A DNA stretch of 64,000 nucleotides from Juglans regia. Lineage: Eukaryota; Streptophyta; Magnoliopsida; Fagales; Juglandaceae. The notes under the pieces were generated by a model, which worked only from the letters and a program-made list of their open reading frames with translations, was not told the origin of the DNA and made no database searches. Below, one piece after another: positions 24,019 to 35,771 of this stretch; positions within the stretch are counted from its first letter, which is position 1, and each line of letters opens with the position of its first letter. Location: NCBI RefSeq assembly GCF_001411555.2, contig NC_049907.1, positions 9,308,243 through 9,372,242 on the forward strand. The letters run 5' to 3'. The position numbers and the translations under genes were made by a program.

Positions 24019-25090
24019 GTGGCTGATGTATTATCCAGGAGATCAAAAGGGGAGTCTACTAAGGAAGAAATTGTTATAAATGCTATTTCCTTGCCAACTT
24101 TAGATTGGTTAGAGGAGATTAAACATGGGTATCATGTAGACCCAAAAGTGCAAGACTTACTACTGAGATTCCAAAAGGGAGACTTACCCTCCACTTATGC
24201 AGTGAGGAATGAGTTGTTCTATAAAAGCAGGTTAGTGATTGCTGAAGATTAGGCATTCAGGCAAAGGCTTCTACATCTATTGCACACTAGTCTTATTGAG
24301 GATCATTCAGGCTATGATAAAACCTTGCACAGGGCCAAGAAGGATTTTCATTGGTAGGGTATGAAGTCAGATGTTAAACAGATGATTAGGAATTGTGACA
24401 TTTTCCAGAGTGTAAAACCAGATCAATCCAAACCTAGTGGTTTGCTGCAGCCACTACCCACTCCCCTATAGCCATGGTCACAAATTACTATGGACTTCAT
24501 CGAGGGCTTACCTTCATCCCAAGGGCTAAATTGTGTATGGGTTGTAATGGATAGGTTCACGAAATATGCACATTTTACACCTCTAGCCCATCCCTTCACT
24601 ACAAAAACAGTAGCCCAATTGTTCACTCAAAATATTTTGAAGTTGCATGGAATGCCCCAGTCAATCGTTTCTGATAGGGACAACACATTTACCAGCCTTT
24701 TCTGGCAGGAATTATTTAAGATTTAAGGGGTTGAGCTAGCCTTTAGTACTGCCTATCATCCTCAGACGGATGGGCAATCAGAGGCAATAAATAAAATATT
24801 GGAGAATTACCTAAGGTGCTTTACTGGAGATTGGCCTAAGGATTGGGCCTATTGGGTTCCCTTAGCTGAGTACTGGTACAATACTTGTCAAAATTCTTCA
24901 AACCATGTAATCCCATTTGAAGCCCTTTATGGCTATTCCCCACCTAGATTGTTGAACTACACCCCTGGGCTAGCTAAAATCGAGATTGTGAATGAAAACC
25001 TAAGAGCTAGAGATCAGATGTTGCAATTATTGAAGCAGAATTTACAAAGATCACAAGACTGAATGAAAAAAATATGCGGATCTAAAACGT
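24019..25090 (+). pseudogene. Gypsy integrase (broken)
   Basis: The N-terminal HHCC zinc-binding part is legible at about 24270-24415 (LLHTS, HSGYDKTLHRAKKDF, MIRNCDIFQ). The catalytic core has acidic residues in MDFIEGLP (about 24490), VSDRDNTF (about 24667) and DGQSEA (Glu codon 24781-24783). Stops lie at 24250-24252, 24355 and 24724-24726. Confidence 0.88.
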
Positions 25091-25285
25091 AAAGAACAGA
25101 TTTTTCAAGTGGGAGATTGGGTGTACTTACGCCTTTAGGCATACTGACAGACATCTATGGCTCTCTGCCGCGGCATCAAACTAGCACCACGGTTCCACAG
25201 GCCTTTTCAAGTTATAGATTCCAGCTGCCAAATACCACCACCATTCACCCTGTTTTTCACGTCTCTCAGTTGAAGAAGAAGCTTA

Positions 25286-25649
25286 GGAGATAGATCGTGG
25301 ACATCCCAACCATTCCTTTAATGGATTCCGACAGATTACTCAAGCCTAAGCCTAAAATGGTGCTGGATCGAAGGATTTGCAAGGTCAAGAATCTTCCTCA
25401 AACTAAGATTTTGGTGCAATGGCAAGGAGGCAGATCATGGCCATCCCAACCATTCCTTCAATGGATTCCGATAGATTACTCAAGCCTAAGCCTAAAAGGG
25501 TGCTGGATCGAAGGATTTGCAAGGTCAAGAATCTTCCTCAAACTGAGATTTTGGTGCAATGGCAAGGTATGTCTGAAGACGATGCGACATGGGAACTGTA
25601 TGAAGCTATCAAGCTCTCCTTCGCGCATCTTGTGGGCAAGGTGCTCTAA
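25286..25649 (+). pseudogene. Gypsy C-terminal chromodomain, with 140-bp tandem duplication
   Basis: The end of pol encodes VLDRRICKVKNLPQTEILVQW and then WQGMSEDDATWELYEAIK, a chromodomain-like fold that directs integration in chromoviruses. A 140-bp segment is duplicated in tandem (25292-25431 and 25432-25571). Because 140 is not a multiple of three, the two copies are read in different frames. Confidence 0.85.
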
Positions 25650-25661
25650 ATGGGGTGGCTT

Positions 25662-26140
25662 TGTCAAATGGTGTTCCTGAGGTGAAGAAATCTACGAAGG
25701 AAGATGAAGTATGAGAACTGAGGAGTTAGACAAGAAGGAAGCTGAGTTCTGAAATTAGTTAGGGTAATTGGTCGTATGGGCCTAGGGCCAAGATTTAATA
25801 AAGAGCCTGTTTGAATGTTAGTTCGTAGTTAATATTGAGTTGTTTATGGGTTAATTTCATGGGCCTGCGAGCCCATCATTAGTATTGTCTTTTATCTAGT
25901 AATTAGTAACAATCGGGTTGTTTTTGGAATTCTTCTCTTTCCGTTAGTACCTATTTCACTATAGTCCTAGTACGGGTTTGTTATACCAGATTTTGTAATA
26001 TTCCTATTTTCTCTCTCTAATTGTTCTTTCCCCTCTCTCTCTCTAAACTTTTTGGAGAAGCCTACCCTTAAAGCAAGGCAACCCATTCTTTTCCCTGTAT
26101 TCACCTACATCATCGTCCATTACAGAATCACAATGTTATA
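25662..26140 (+). repeat. 3' LTR of the gypsy element
   Basis: 479 bp, starts tgtca, ends gttata. It corresponds to the 5' LTR without its insertions. Confidence 0.9.
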
Positions 26141-26145
26141 GACAC

Positions 26146-26507
26146 GGAGCAGAGATCCGAGAGAAGACACGACGCTTCACTGACGGAGAGGCTGGCGGTT
26201 TTTCTTTCTTTGAGTAGCCGTAGCTTCATATAGAGAGAAGTGATAGCATCGTAGGAGATGAGATGGGGAAAGGGAGAGACTTTTGTGGGAAAGATGGCGT
26301 TGACGATGGGTTTTTGTGAGAAGCCGAAAGAGACGGAGAGAAAGGAGAAAAAAGGAATAAATGGGTAGGGTTTCTTAAGTTGGTGTCGGTGATGGAGGTT
26401 TGTGAGAAGCAGAAAGAGAGAAACGGACAGAGAGAAAGGAGAAGAAGAAAATAAATAGGTAAGGTTTTTTTGCTATAAATGTAGTCGTATGGACTGAAGG
26501 GTTAGGC
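26146..26507 (-). promoter_or_regulatory. Displaced upstream leader or promoter of the WDR43-like gene
   Basis: This sequence would have been contiguous with 19685 before the gypsy insertion. It is purine-rich on the plus strand, pyrimidine-rich on the gene strand, like a plant leader. It contains a local duplication of about 90 bp (tgtgagaagc(c/a)gaaagag at about 26310 and 26400). Its role as promoter is inferred from position only. Confidence 0.4.
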
Positions 26508-26987
26508 CTTTGTGACAAAGTTTTAAATTTCGTACTGTACCGGCCGGTACGGCCGAAATTTTTCGTTTCGGCCGTCCGGCCGGTACAGGTATTATATCTG
26601 TTCCGTACCGGTTAAAATTCCGGCCGGTACTGGCCATTTCGGACTGAATTTCGGCCTGTATCGGCCTATATTTCGGCCGGTACCGGCCGATATTTCGGCC
26701 TGTATGTTTTTTTTTTTTTTCATTTTTTCAAATTACAAATTTATTTTTTAACCCCTAATTTAGACTAGACTATTTATAATTTTTATATATATGTATTTAT
26801 ATATAATTTATTTATATATAGACTATTATTTTAAAATATAATTTTTATATATATTTATATATATAATTTATTTATATATCGATTATCCCGAAACGCTATT
26901 CCGAAACGGTACTGGTATCGAAATATTTCGTTCCAGTGCTTTGACCGGTACGACGTCCGGTACGGTATTCAAAACATTGCTTTGTGA
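26508..26987. mobile_element. Non-autonomous hAT element (464 bp) rich in GGCCGGTAC motifs
   Basis: The element is 26516-26979. The 8-bp target duplication ctttgtga is perfect at 26508-26515 and 26980-26987. The terminal inverted repeat is caaagttttaaat versus caatgttttgaat (11 of 13). Subterminal regions are packed with ccggccggtac and tttcggcc repeats, and the core is AT-rich. These are standard hAT features. Confidence 0.9.
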
Positions 26988-28500
26988 TGTTAAATTTAGG
27001 GGTGGTTGGGCTTCTGATGTTAAATTTTGGGCTTTGTATATACACAAAAATACTGCTTTAAAATTGCACCTATCTAAATAAATTATCATAAAAAGTATTA
27101 AGTGTTAATAAAATTCTTGTGAAAAATACTGGAGTCTTAAAAAATTAAACATTAATCTTTAATGGCATGTTTCTTCTTCTTTTATATTCTGTGAAATTAT
27201 TGAATTTATCTGTTAAATTTAAGTATTTCGCATTACATTGCTCTCAATTCTAACTATTTTATATGTAATTAATAACAAATTTATAAATAAAAAAGTGAAT
27301 ATGTTTTATTAATGTTTAAAAAAATGTTTATGAAAAATTTGTGCATAAATTAAGTTGATAAATTTTTTTTCCTTCTAAATTTATGAAATTAACTATTTCT
27401 CAAGTTATGCAATCATGAAACTTAGACTGTAGTTTTTAAATTTAAATTTATGATGTTATATAAACGGCTTCACATAGAGTATTATGTGAAATTTAGGGAG
27501 AATTTGACTTTTGATGTTAAATTTTTGCCTTTCTATGTAGAAATTATAAATATTGCTTTAAAAATTTATCATCTAAATAAGTTATGATAAAATAAAAAAT
27601 ACTAAGTGTTAATATATTATTTGTTATATTTTAATAAATTATTGAATTTATTTGTTATATTTTAGTATTTTGCATTATATTACTCTGGCTTCTAATTATT
27701 TTACATGTAATTTTTAATATTAACTCTTCATAAAATTGTAATAACAAAACTAAATCTTAAAAAACTTGATTAAAATTCTGAAGAGCCTTTTTTTTCCCTT
27801 GAGTTTTCAGTTTAATATTCATATTATTAAAATGTTTAAAAACTTCAGACTATTGTTTCTAAATTTTAAAGTATGATCTGATATATTTATTTTATAAGTA
27901 ACAAATAGACAATATGTGAATTAAACTAAAATTCTTTCTTGTTTGTTTTTAAATAAATAGTAATTATTCATAAAACTTTGCTAAAAATAAAATCTTTAAT
28001 AAAGTTATAATATTGTAGAACATTTTATTTCCTCTTATTTGTGATTATTTATATATTATTTTCCACTTTCATTAATGATTGTTATTTAAGAAATATCAAT
28101 ATACAATTATTTTCTTCTTTTCTTCTAATAAGTTTTTTTTTTTTAATAGATCTTGTGCTTCTGTTGCTATTTCACTTCTCCTCATTCAGTTTATTGATAA
28201 TTTCTTTTGCTTTCGCTGTTCTTTTATTTATCCTCTACTTTCAGGTATGTTCTATTCTTTTTCATATGAAAAATTTGTATTCTATTTGTTTTGTAACAAC
28301 GTTATTATATGTTTCAATTGTCATTAATCTTTTATTAGTTCATTTATATATTCTGTAGGAATTTCTTCCAATCTAAATGTTTGTTCTCTATTGTTTACAT
28401 ATAAATGGTTGTAGTATTCTTTATGTATTATATTTTCATATATATATATATATATATCGATGTATAATTATATATTTGATACATTCTTAATTATTTGTTA
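26988..28500. repeat. AT-rich tract with diverged tandem repeat of about 470 bp
   Basis: Block 26985-27275 (gatgttaaatttagg, taaattatcataaaaagtat, attgaatttatctgtta, gcattacattgctct) is repeated with changes at about 27475-27725 (taagttatgataaaat, attgaatttatttgtta, gcattatattactct). The frames at 28041-28358 are hydrophobic low-complexity and are not supported as genes. The block may be the 5' non-coding part of the adjacent Helitron. Confidence 0.55.
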
Positions 28501-29159
28501 GATTATTCTCCCAATCGACGCCAAATTTTTAACCACGTCCATAACTTCATGGCAAATGGTAAGATGACATAATTAGATGAATAAATACACTTAAGTATCA
28601 TTAACAATGTTTTTCTTAGTTTTTATATAACTTTGTTTATAAATAAAATTTGAAGAATCTGGAAAAAATTCAGTAAAAGAAAATTGGTATACTGCTCAAT
28701 CAGAGGAGAAAAAAGAGAAGATTCGTCGAAAAAGAAGAGACAAATATGTGGAGTTCAAAATACTTCGAGATCATAAAATTCAAAGAGGAGCACAATTTGA
28801 GCATAGTTTATCTTCTGATTCACAAAGCAATGAAATTCTTTGTACAAGAAGTAATTGGGTCTTCTTCGAACATCAACTCCTCTAAATATAATCTCAACAC
28901 TGGTGCATGTCATCTAACGAGGATGATAGTTAAAATGACATCAAAATTTGTTCGGGGTAAATTAAAATTTCACAACTTCTTCAATCCATTCATAACTCTA
29001 TATTAAATACTCATTCAAAAAGTATAAAATTTGTTTAAATTTCTTTATTTACTATTTCATTTGTTCTTCTTTTATCTCATAGAAAGACCAGATGAACAAG
29101 CCGTTCGTTTTAGGTAGATATTACGGACTATACAAGTTGAGCCAGATTATCTACCATTA

Positions 29160-30679
29160 GTGCCATCGTGTAAATATTGTGGAGCAAAAAGATTTCATCA
29201 CGAACCAAACAATTTATGTTATGCTGATAGAACAATATCCTTAGCTCCCAACTACATTCCTAACCAACTTTATCAGTTGTACACTTCTAGTTCAAATGAA
29301 TCCAAACATTTTTGTACATATGTGCGCACATACAATAACAAGTTCGCTTTCACATCATTTGGAGTAAAGTTCAATAGAAATTTATATAGAAGAAATAAGG
29401 GAATTTACACGTTCAGAGTTCAAGGATAAATCTATCATTACATTAATGATTTGATCCCTGAAGATGGACGTCCTACATATTTGCAGTTGTATTTTTATGA
29501 CTCTAAACATGAATTAGGAAATCGTGTTAACGATGTAGAAAGATTAGATCCATCTGTTATTGCTGAACTGATGACTATACTTAATGTTAATCCATACTAC
29601 CATTTTTTCCGAAGTTTGAGCAACATTTCAAATTTAGAAAATCATATCATTCATATAAGATTAGATACTGATTTAGATCAATATGTTTATAACACTCCAT
29701 CAGTATCCCTACTTGCTGCTATTTGGATTGAATCTGATAATTCTGAAAAACAAAAGGTCGAAATATTTTGGTCTTTAGCCACACAGGTGGAAGTCATATT
29801 GTTCAATATTATTTTGGTTGTTATGATCTACTTCAATATCCATTATTATTTCTTTTTGAGGATTTGGGTTGGCATCAAGGAATCGAAAAGGTAAAAAAAG
29901 GAACAACATTATTATTAAATGCTCAAACATCAAGATCAACTAATCTCCAACAATCACATAATGCAGACGGACTACTTATAAGCGAAAAAAAAGGTCAAGA
30001 TAACTTTTATTCTTTTACCTTCCTTATCTTTAAATTTTATAATTTCATATTTCTAATTTTTTCTTCCATAATTTTTGTAGTCTTGAAGAAGAAAAAGAAA
30101 TAACAAACAGTTTCATGCCATGAATACCATTGTTTCAAATTACAAATTAAAGAACAGAACAAATAATTTCTGTTATTATTTGGTCGTTTGTTGCAACAAT
30201 TTATGGTTGATATGTACATTAGGACTGAAACATCAAGATTAGATTATTTTCGTTCAAAACAACAAGAAATCAGATCAGATGTATATCAGAGTATTATCGA
30301 TAGTATTTCAATTAGAGAAATTGATGCCTCAAACATTGGAAAGCGTATTATCTTACCTTCATCTTTTATTGGAGGTCCGAGAGATATGTGCAAAAAATAT
30401 ATAGAAGCAATGACATCAGTTCAATATTTTGGAAAGCCTGGTATTTTCTTAATTATGACATGCAATCCAAGTTGTAAAGAAACCTTAGACGAATTGGATC
30501 CACACAAAAAGGCTCAAAATCGTCCTGATCTAATTGCATGCATCTTTAGAGCAAAATTAGAAGATTTAAAAAATAACTTATTCAAACGAAATATTTTTGG
30601 TAAAGTTACAACATATGTTTATACAATTGAACATCATAAAAGAGGCTTACCACATGTTCATTTCCTAATTATATTATAA
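29160..30679 (+). pseudogene. Helitron Rep (HUH) domain relic
   Basis: The HUH-type nicking domain is recognised by GLPHVHFLIIL (about 30645-30677), where the two His of HxH bind metal in this family. TYVYTIEHHKRGLPH precedes it. Upstream zinc-binding and N-terminal blocks are readable at 29160-29890. A stop follows directly after the HUH block at 30677, and further frame changes lie at 29429 and near 29780, so no Rep protein can be made. Confidence 0.85.
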
Positions 30680-31517
30680 AAAGATTGGAGAATTTACGCC
30701 CCTAAATCTTTTGATGAAATTGTTTCTGCATAAATAAATGAAAAGACAAAAAATTTACATTTATATAAAAGTGTTGTTAAACATATGATGCATGGTCTTT
30801 GTGAAATAATGAATCCAACTAATATATGTATGAAGAAAAATGGTACTTGCAAAAATCAACATCCAAAAGAATTTACATTTAAAACAACTGTTGAAAATGA
30901 TTATTTCCCATTATATAAACGTTCTAATGATAGATTCATTGTCAAAATTAGAGGAAAAGATTTAGATAATCATTGGGTTGTACCATATAATTCATATCTT
31001 GTTTCGAAATTTAATTGCCACATTAATGTAGAAATTTGTTATACAATTAAAGCTATTAAATATTTGTATAAATACATTTATAAAGGACATGATTGTGTTG
31101 TTTTCAATTTATTTAAGCAACAAGATAATTGACAAATAGATGAAATCGAACAATTTCAATCAAGTAGATAGATTAGTCCACCTGAATCTATGTGGAGAAT
31201 ACATGGTTTCACACTTAATGAAATGTATCCTTCAATTTATAGTCTACATCTCCATCTTGAATATCAACATTTAGTAGCTTTCTATGTGGATGAAAACTCA
31301 AACAATGTTTTAAATTCATATTTGTCAACAAAATTGATGCTAACTAAATTTGTTTTTAAGAAATCAAATTGATTAAAATGCAAGGAAATTATTATACAGA
31401 AAATTTTCTGAAAATTTTGTTTAGAATCAACAGTAGAAAATTTGGACTCCAAGAAAAATGAAAAGCATTACAGACTGAATTGTTACTGCAAATCCATTTG
31501 AAGGTGAAATATATTAC

Positions 31518-32587
31518 TTGCAAATATTACTGAATCACATCAGAGGGCCAATATCATTTCAAGATTTGAAAACAGTTAATGGTGTTGTTGTTCCAACATA
31601 TCGTGAAGCAGCTAATTTACATGGTTTATTGAATAGAGATAGTAGTTTACAAGATTGCTTACAAGAAGTTTGTCTGTACAAACTACCAAGCAATTTAAGG
31701 CATCTTTTTGCAGCAATTTTTGTATTTTGTAATCCTACAAATCCCAAACAACTTTGGGAACAATTTGAAAAGGAAATGTCTATTCATTTTCAATTGCCAA
31801 ATGCAACACCATCATCTGTAAAAAAAAAAAAAAAAATAGTCTTACAAAACATCTCTTCAACACTTGAATTGATGGGAAACAACATAAATATGTATCATTT
31901 TATTCCCACTGATATATTTCTCGATCATGATGAATTTGCTTATAAAGAAATTGATGATGAATTCATTGTTACAATTCCAGAATAATATCTTTTTGCATCA
32001 AAATATCTCAATCCTGAATAGAAAGATACATACAATTTAATCCTCCAAACTTTACTCTCAAATGAATCAGCTGCATTTTTCATTGATGGCCCTGTTGGCA
32101 CATGGAAAACATTTCTATATAAATAATTTCTTACTCAAATTAGATCAAAACACGTGATAGCACTTGCAACTGCATCATCTGGTGTTGTTGTATCAATTTT
32201 ACCTAGAGGTCGAACAACACATTCACGCTTTAAGATTCTATTATATGTAGACAAAAACAACATATGTAATGTGACCAAACAAGGAGGCCTTGCTAAACTA
32301 CTACTTCTTGCGAAATTAATTATATGGGACAAAATACCTATGTCTACAGAGCAAGATTAGATCTTGATTTCTCCCATTACTTAATTGAAGTTGGCAATGG
32401 TACTGCACCAATTACTATTGATGAGAAGGTCAAGCTTTCCAAAGAAATGTTTGTTTTTGGATATCTTCATAATTACTCAGACAATTTGATTCAAATGACA
32501 AATCGAGCCGTATTAACACCAAAGACTCATTCAATTAATGAAATAAAAGCTATACTCATTGAAAAATTCCTCGGTGAGGTGGTGTGA
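31518..32587 (+). pseudogene. Helitron PIF1-like helicase relic
   Basis: Begins GPISFQDLKTVNGVVVPTYREAANLHGLL. Walker A lies at 32088-32114 and reads GPVGTWKTF, where glycines expected in the loop are replaced by V and W. The following frame contains RTTHSRFKI and LAKLIIWDK (Walker B area, no DE pair), then DNLIQMTNRAVLTPKT. Several stops are present (31983, 32124, 32330, 32585). Confidence 0.85.
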
Positions 32588-32954
32588 TATTACAATTTTA
32601 ATAAAATAGTTGTTGCATCTAAACAATGTGTTATTGAAGATTTCTTAAACACTTTAACACCAAACAAGACAAAACTATTGGTATATATAATTTAGTCGAA
32701 TATCTCACTTACATGGCAAAATCTATGTCATTAAAAATAATAAGAAGTGCATGAAATGGTCTTTGAGACTTATAACTTATTTAAGGATATAGGATGGAAT
32801 AGACAAGTTCATCAATTTTAATAAAAAATAAATATAAAATTTGTATTTACCATTAATTTGTTTTAATCTTTGAATGTAAACATAATGTATAAAATACTTA
32901 CAAAACATGGATAATCCAATTCTTTAGTTTTTTGAGCTAATACTTGGGATATGT

Positions 32955-33524
32955 TTGGGGTTAGTATTGTTCATCTGGGTTCCGGCCCGGGAATCCGAGT
33001 ATACTCAGACCGGAACCCAAGTTTCAAAATCTGGCTGGAACCTGGACGGAGTTAGCTCGGGTCAAACCCAAGTCGAAACCTGGATTGAAACTAGTTTTTA
33101 CAGGTTCCAGGTTGCACTTTTTTTTTTTAAAAAAAAATCAAACTCTACATGTTATGATTTTTTTTAATTTTTTTAAATCAAAACCTACATGTACCTTGAC
33201 CACAATAAAAAGTCATGTGGAGAGAGTAAAAAAAACTATAAAATGGATGATTCATTAGATATAATATGCATTTTCCTTTTGAGTTTCTGTCCATTTAGTT
33301 GTTAGAAATGAATAAAAAAAATGAAACATCAAAGCATTCAAACCAAAAAAAAATGGGTTCCGGGTTATAAACCCGGTACTCAGATCGGGTGTACTGGGAA
33401 TTTTTTGTATGGGTACCGACCTGGATTTGTTCTGGGCCAGAACCCGTAACCAGAATCCGGTTATTCAAGTTCCGAATCGAGTCGGAAAAAAACTCGGCCT
33501 GGATGAATAGGCCAATTTGGGGTT
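32955..33524. mobile_element. Non-autonomous hAT-like element (554 bp)
   Basis: The element is 32963-33516. The flanking 8-mers ttggggtt are identical (32955-32962 and 33517-33524). The ends are inverted in character (tgttcatctggg on the left; the right end reversed is ctattcatccagg), with many GGGTTCCGG, CCCGG and GGAACC motifs near both ends and an AT-rich core. The terminal repeats are offset by a few bases, so the ends are less certain than the target duplication. Confidence 0.72.
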
Positions 33525-35181
33525 GCGCTAAGAGGTTTAAAAAGTGTTTAAATAGTCTTAAAATCACTTTAATAATAAACATGGGTTGCTTGGTTGACAC
33601 ATATTAAAGTACTTTTTAATATAAAAAGTTAAAAAATGCATTTAAGGAAAAACATCAAATTCTCTTCAAACATACTTTTTTGGAAGGTAGTTTCAGTTTT
33701 AAAAAAAAACTGTCAATAGGTAAAAATATCCATATAACTTTTACATAATTACAAGTTTGTGCTTGTCTTATGCATAATTGTATTGCCATTCAACTTATGC
33801 ATCATTGTAGGGATTGTTTTCATTATATATACTTATTGAAAATTTTATTAGATTATTTTCCTCTCTTTTGATTATAAAATCTGATTTCTATGAAGGATAT
33901 GATTATGATCTTTAAGAAATCAAATGACTTTTTTTGTCATTTCTACCTGAAAAAATAATTTTTAAAATTGTTTATAAGCAAATGTAACATTTTGAAAATA
34001 CTTTAGACATATGGTTCTTAAACAATAAATAACTTTTTAATAATAACGGTTATTATTTAAGCTCTACAGCTATAAGCCTTGAGCTAAAAGTAATATTATC
34101 CATGACAATCCTAAACTTGCATGCAATGTATATTTTTTTCCTCTCTCTACTCTTGATAGTTAATTTTATTACAGCTGTTATGGGCTGCGCATGAATAGGA
34201 TTCGTTTTGTCCATTTTGTAATGAATAAGATTCCTCTCTCTATTCTTTTTGAGAATAGCTACAATTATAAAGAGATTTTATAAAAATAAATTTACATACT
34301 GATATGATTTCATATGATACGCTAGATATACTTTAGAATAAAAGTAACTTTATAATATAACATATCACTTTTCTAATAGCCTATTAATTATTAGTATTAC
34401 AACTATATATGGGAAACTAAACTTATTACGTGAATTTGTTACGTCTATCACGGAGAGAATTAGATGGCCTTGCTCATTTTGTCCATCTTGTCTAGCACGA
34501 CTGAACTGTAGATTTGTATGGATATTTTTTAGAGAAATGCTTGGCTTACACTAACATGTCTTAATGTGATCTATCAGGTAATAAAGTTTTTTTTATTATT
34601 ATTATAAGATAGAATTTAATGTATTATATTAAATAAAATTAGCAAGTTCTTAATGTGATCATTAAATAAGGTAAAACTTTTTTAGTATAAATAGACTTGG
34701 TATTTCTCTTTAGCTCTTTTTAAGGAGATTGGCTATCACAATGAATTCAAAATGAGCCATAATTAATGAAGTCAAAATGGCCTAGTATGAAAGTCCATCA
34801 GACGATACAAACCGAGAGGGGGCGAAATTATTAACACATTTCGTAGAAGAGAAATGCATTTGGAATATAGCACGAAACAACAACACAAACCAGGTGATCT
34901 ATTTTGCCCAACATCAAAGCCAGACTTCATTGTTTTATGAGAGTGTCTTTATTTGAAGAAGCAGAAAGAAACAGTACATGAACTCCTCTCCCAAAAGCAT
35001 AGACTACAGACAGACGCACAAAAGCCAGAATTATTATCACGCAGCTGGCTATATCCAGGCCATTACAGACAGACGCACAAAAGCATAAACTACACCATCA
35101 AGCAGAGGTAGATATCTTTAAGAGATTGCTTGTTGAAGATCGATCAGCAATACTCATTTAAGAAAAATATAAAAGCGATAA
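33525..35181. other. AT-rich intergenic region and PR-10 3' flank
   Basis: No gene is seen. It contains a MITE-like segment at about 34251-34401. 34900-35181 is the probable 3' UTR and downstream flank of the PR-10 gene, with a 23-bp direct repeat (cagacagacgcacaaaagc at about 35008 and 35066). Confidence 0.5.
34251..34401. mobile_element. MITE (acaattataaagagatttta family)
   Basis: The left end is gagaatagctacaattataaagag and the right end reversed is tagttgtaatactaataatt. The internal motifs gatttcatatgatacg and cttta(t/g)aataaaagtaac are shared with a second copy at about 37355-37545. A relationship between the two copies is clear, but exact ends are not. Confidence 0.55.
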
Positions 35182-35771
35182 TTAAGCATAGGCATCGGGG
35201 TTTTGGAGCAAGTAGGCTTCCGCAACTTTGTACATGCCCAGGACCTTTTCCTTGCCAGCCTTGATTTCCTCTTCCGTGAACAAAATGTCACCCTTGGTAT
35301 GATAGTTTGTTGTCATCTTATTTTTACTGCCACCCTCTGGCGTTGGTTCAAATTGGACCTCATGAACAATGAATTCCAGCTTCTCCGCCAACGCATCACC
35401 TTCGATTACTGTATACTTGTAGTAGTAGCTCTCTTCGTTTACCTCATCAATTCGATTCTTAATGGAGCTGATAGGGCTACCTGCATCATCATCATCATCA
35501 TCAAGAGTATTCATCTTTAATGTTTAATTGTAAGGATACATGAGTAATATTATATATTTACCAGCTAGCTTGCTTAATAATTAATACCTTCAGCGAAATT
35601 GACCTGTCTGATGCTACCGGGCCCTCCATTGCCTTGAATGAAATCAATGCTCTTGATAGCTTGAGGCATGAGTTTTGGGATGAGGTTGTGAGAATCAAGG
35701 ACCAAGGCTTTGAACAATCTGGATGGAGGGATTGGGGAAGTTAAGTCGTCTGTATAAGTGATTACACCCAT
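35182..35771 (-). CDS. PR-10 / Bet v 1 family protein
   Basis: A small cytosolic pathogenesis-related protein of the START-like fold that binds flavonoids, cytokinins or other hydrophobic ligands, by family. Exon 1 is 35771-35588 and exon 2 is 35480-35182, with a 107-bp phase-1 intron. The product is 160 aa, the usual length. The start [22 protein letters not shown] is canonical. The glycine-rich loop GNGGPGS is near residues 46-52, YHTKGD near 120, and the C-terminus is [10 protein letters not shown]. The intron position within the EG-S junction is typical of PR-10 genes. The 3' splice site is preceded by a GAT repeat, not a pyrimidine tract. The sequence is divergent from the classic allergens (for example SSIKNRIDE). 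Confidence 0.95.

Larger units (their letters stand above)
19681..26145 (+). mobile_element. Chromodomain Ty3/gypsy LTR retrotransposon, inactivated, with nested insertions
   Basis: The LTRs are 19686-21145 (enlarged by two insertions) and 25662-26140 (479 bp), both starting tgtca. The flanking 5-mers ggcac and gacac match at 4 of 5. A degenerate iMet-type primer site (gtgttatctaga) follows the 5' LTR at about 21147. Internal order is gag with a zinc knuckle, protease, reverse transcriptase, RNase H, integrase and chromodomain, as in plant chromoviruses. Many stops and shifts make it non-functional. It sits about 0.9 kb upstream of the WDR43-like ATG, in the opposite orientation. Confidence 0.93.
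28500..32700 (+). mobile_element. Decayed Helitron (Rep/helicase coding relic)
   Basis: Motifs appear in order on the plus strand. They are CKYCGAKRFHHEP (29167), FAFTSFGVKFN and RRNKGIYTFRVQG (29340-29427), and DGRPTYLQLYFYDS. Next is the Helitron_like_N region with IMTCNPSCKE and GLPHVHFL (30450-30670). The PIF1-type helicase follows (31670-32580), with FIDGPVGTWKTF, ALATASSGVV, LIIWDKIPM and MTNRAVLTPKTH. Stops and shifts are frequent. The Helitron termini (5' TC, 3' CTRR with hairpin) could not be located. Confidence 0.88.

Noticed and set aside
28041..28358. Hydrophobic 105-residue frame resembling a membrane protein
   Set aside because: Low-complexity Phe/Leu/Ile translation of AT-rich DNA; no gene context.
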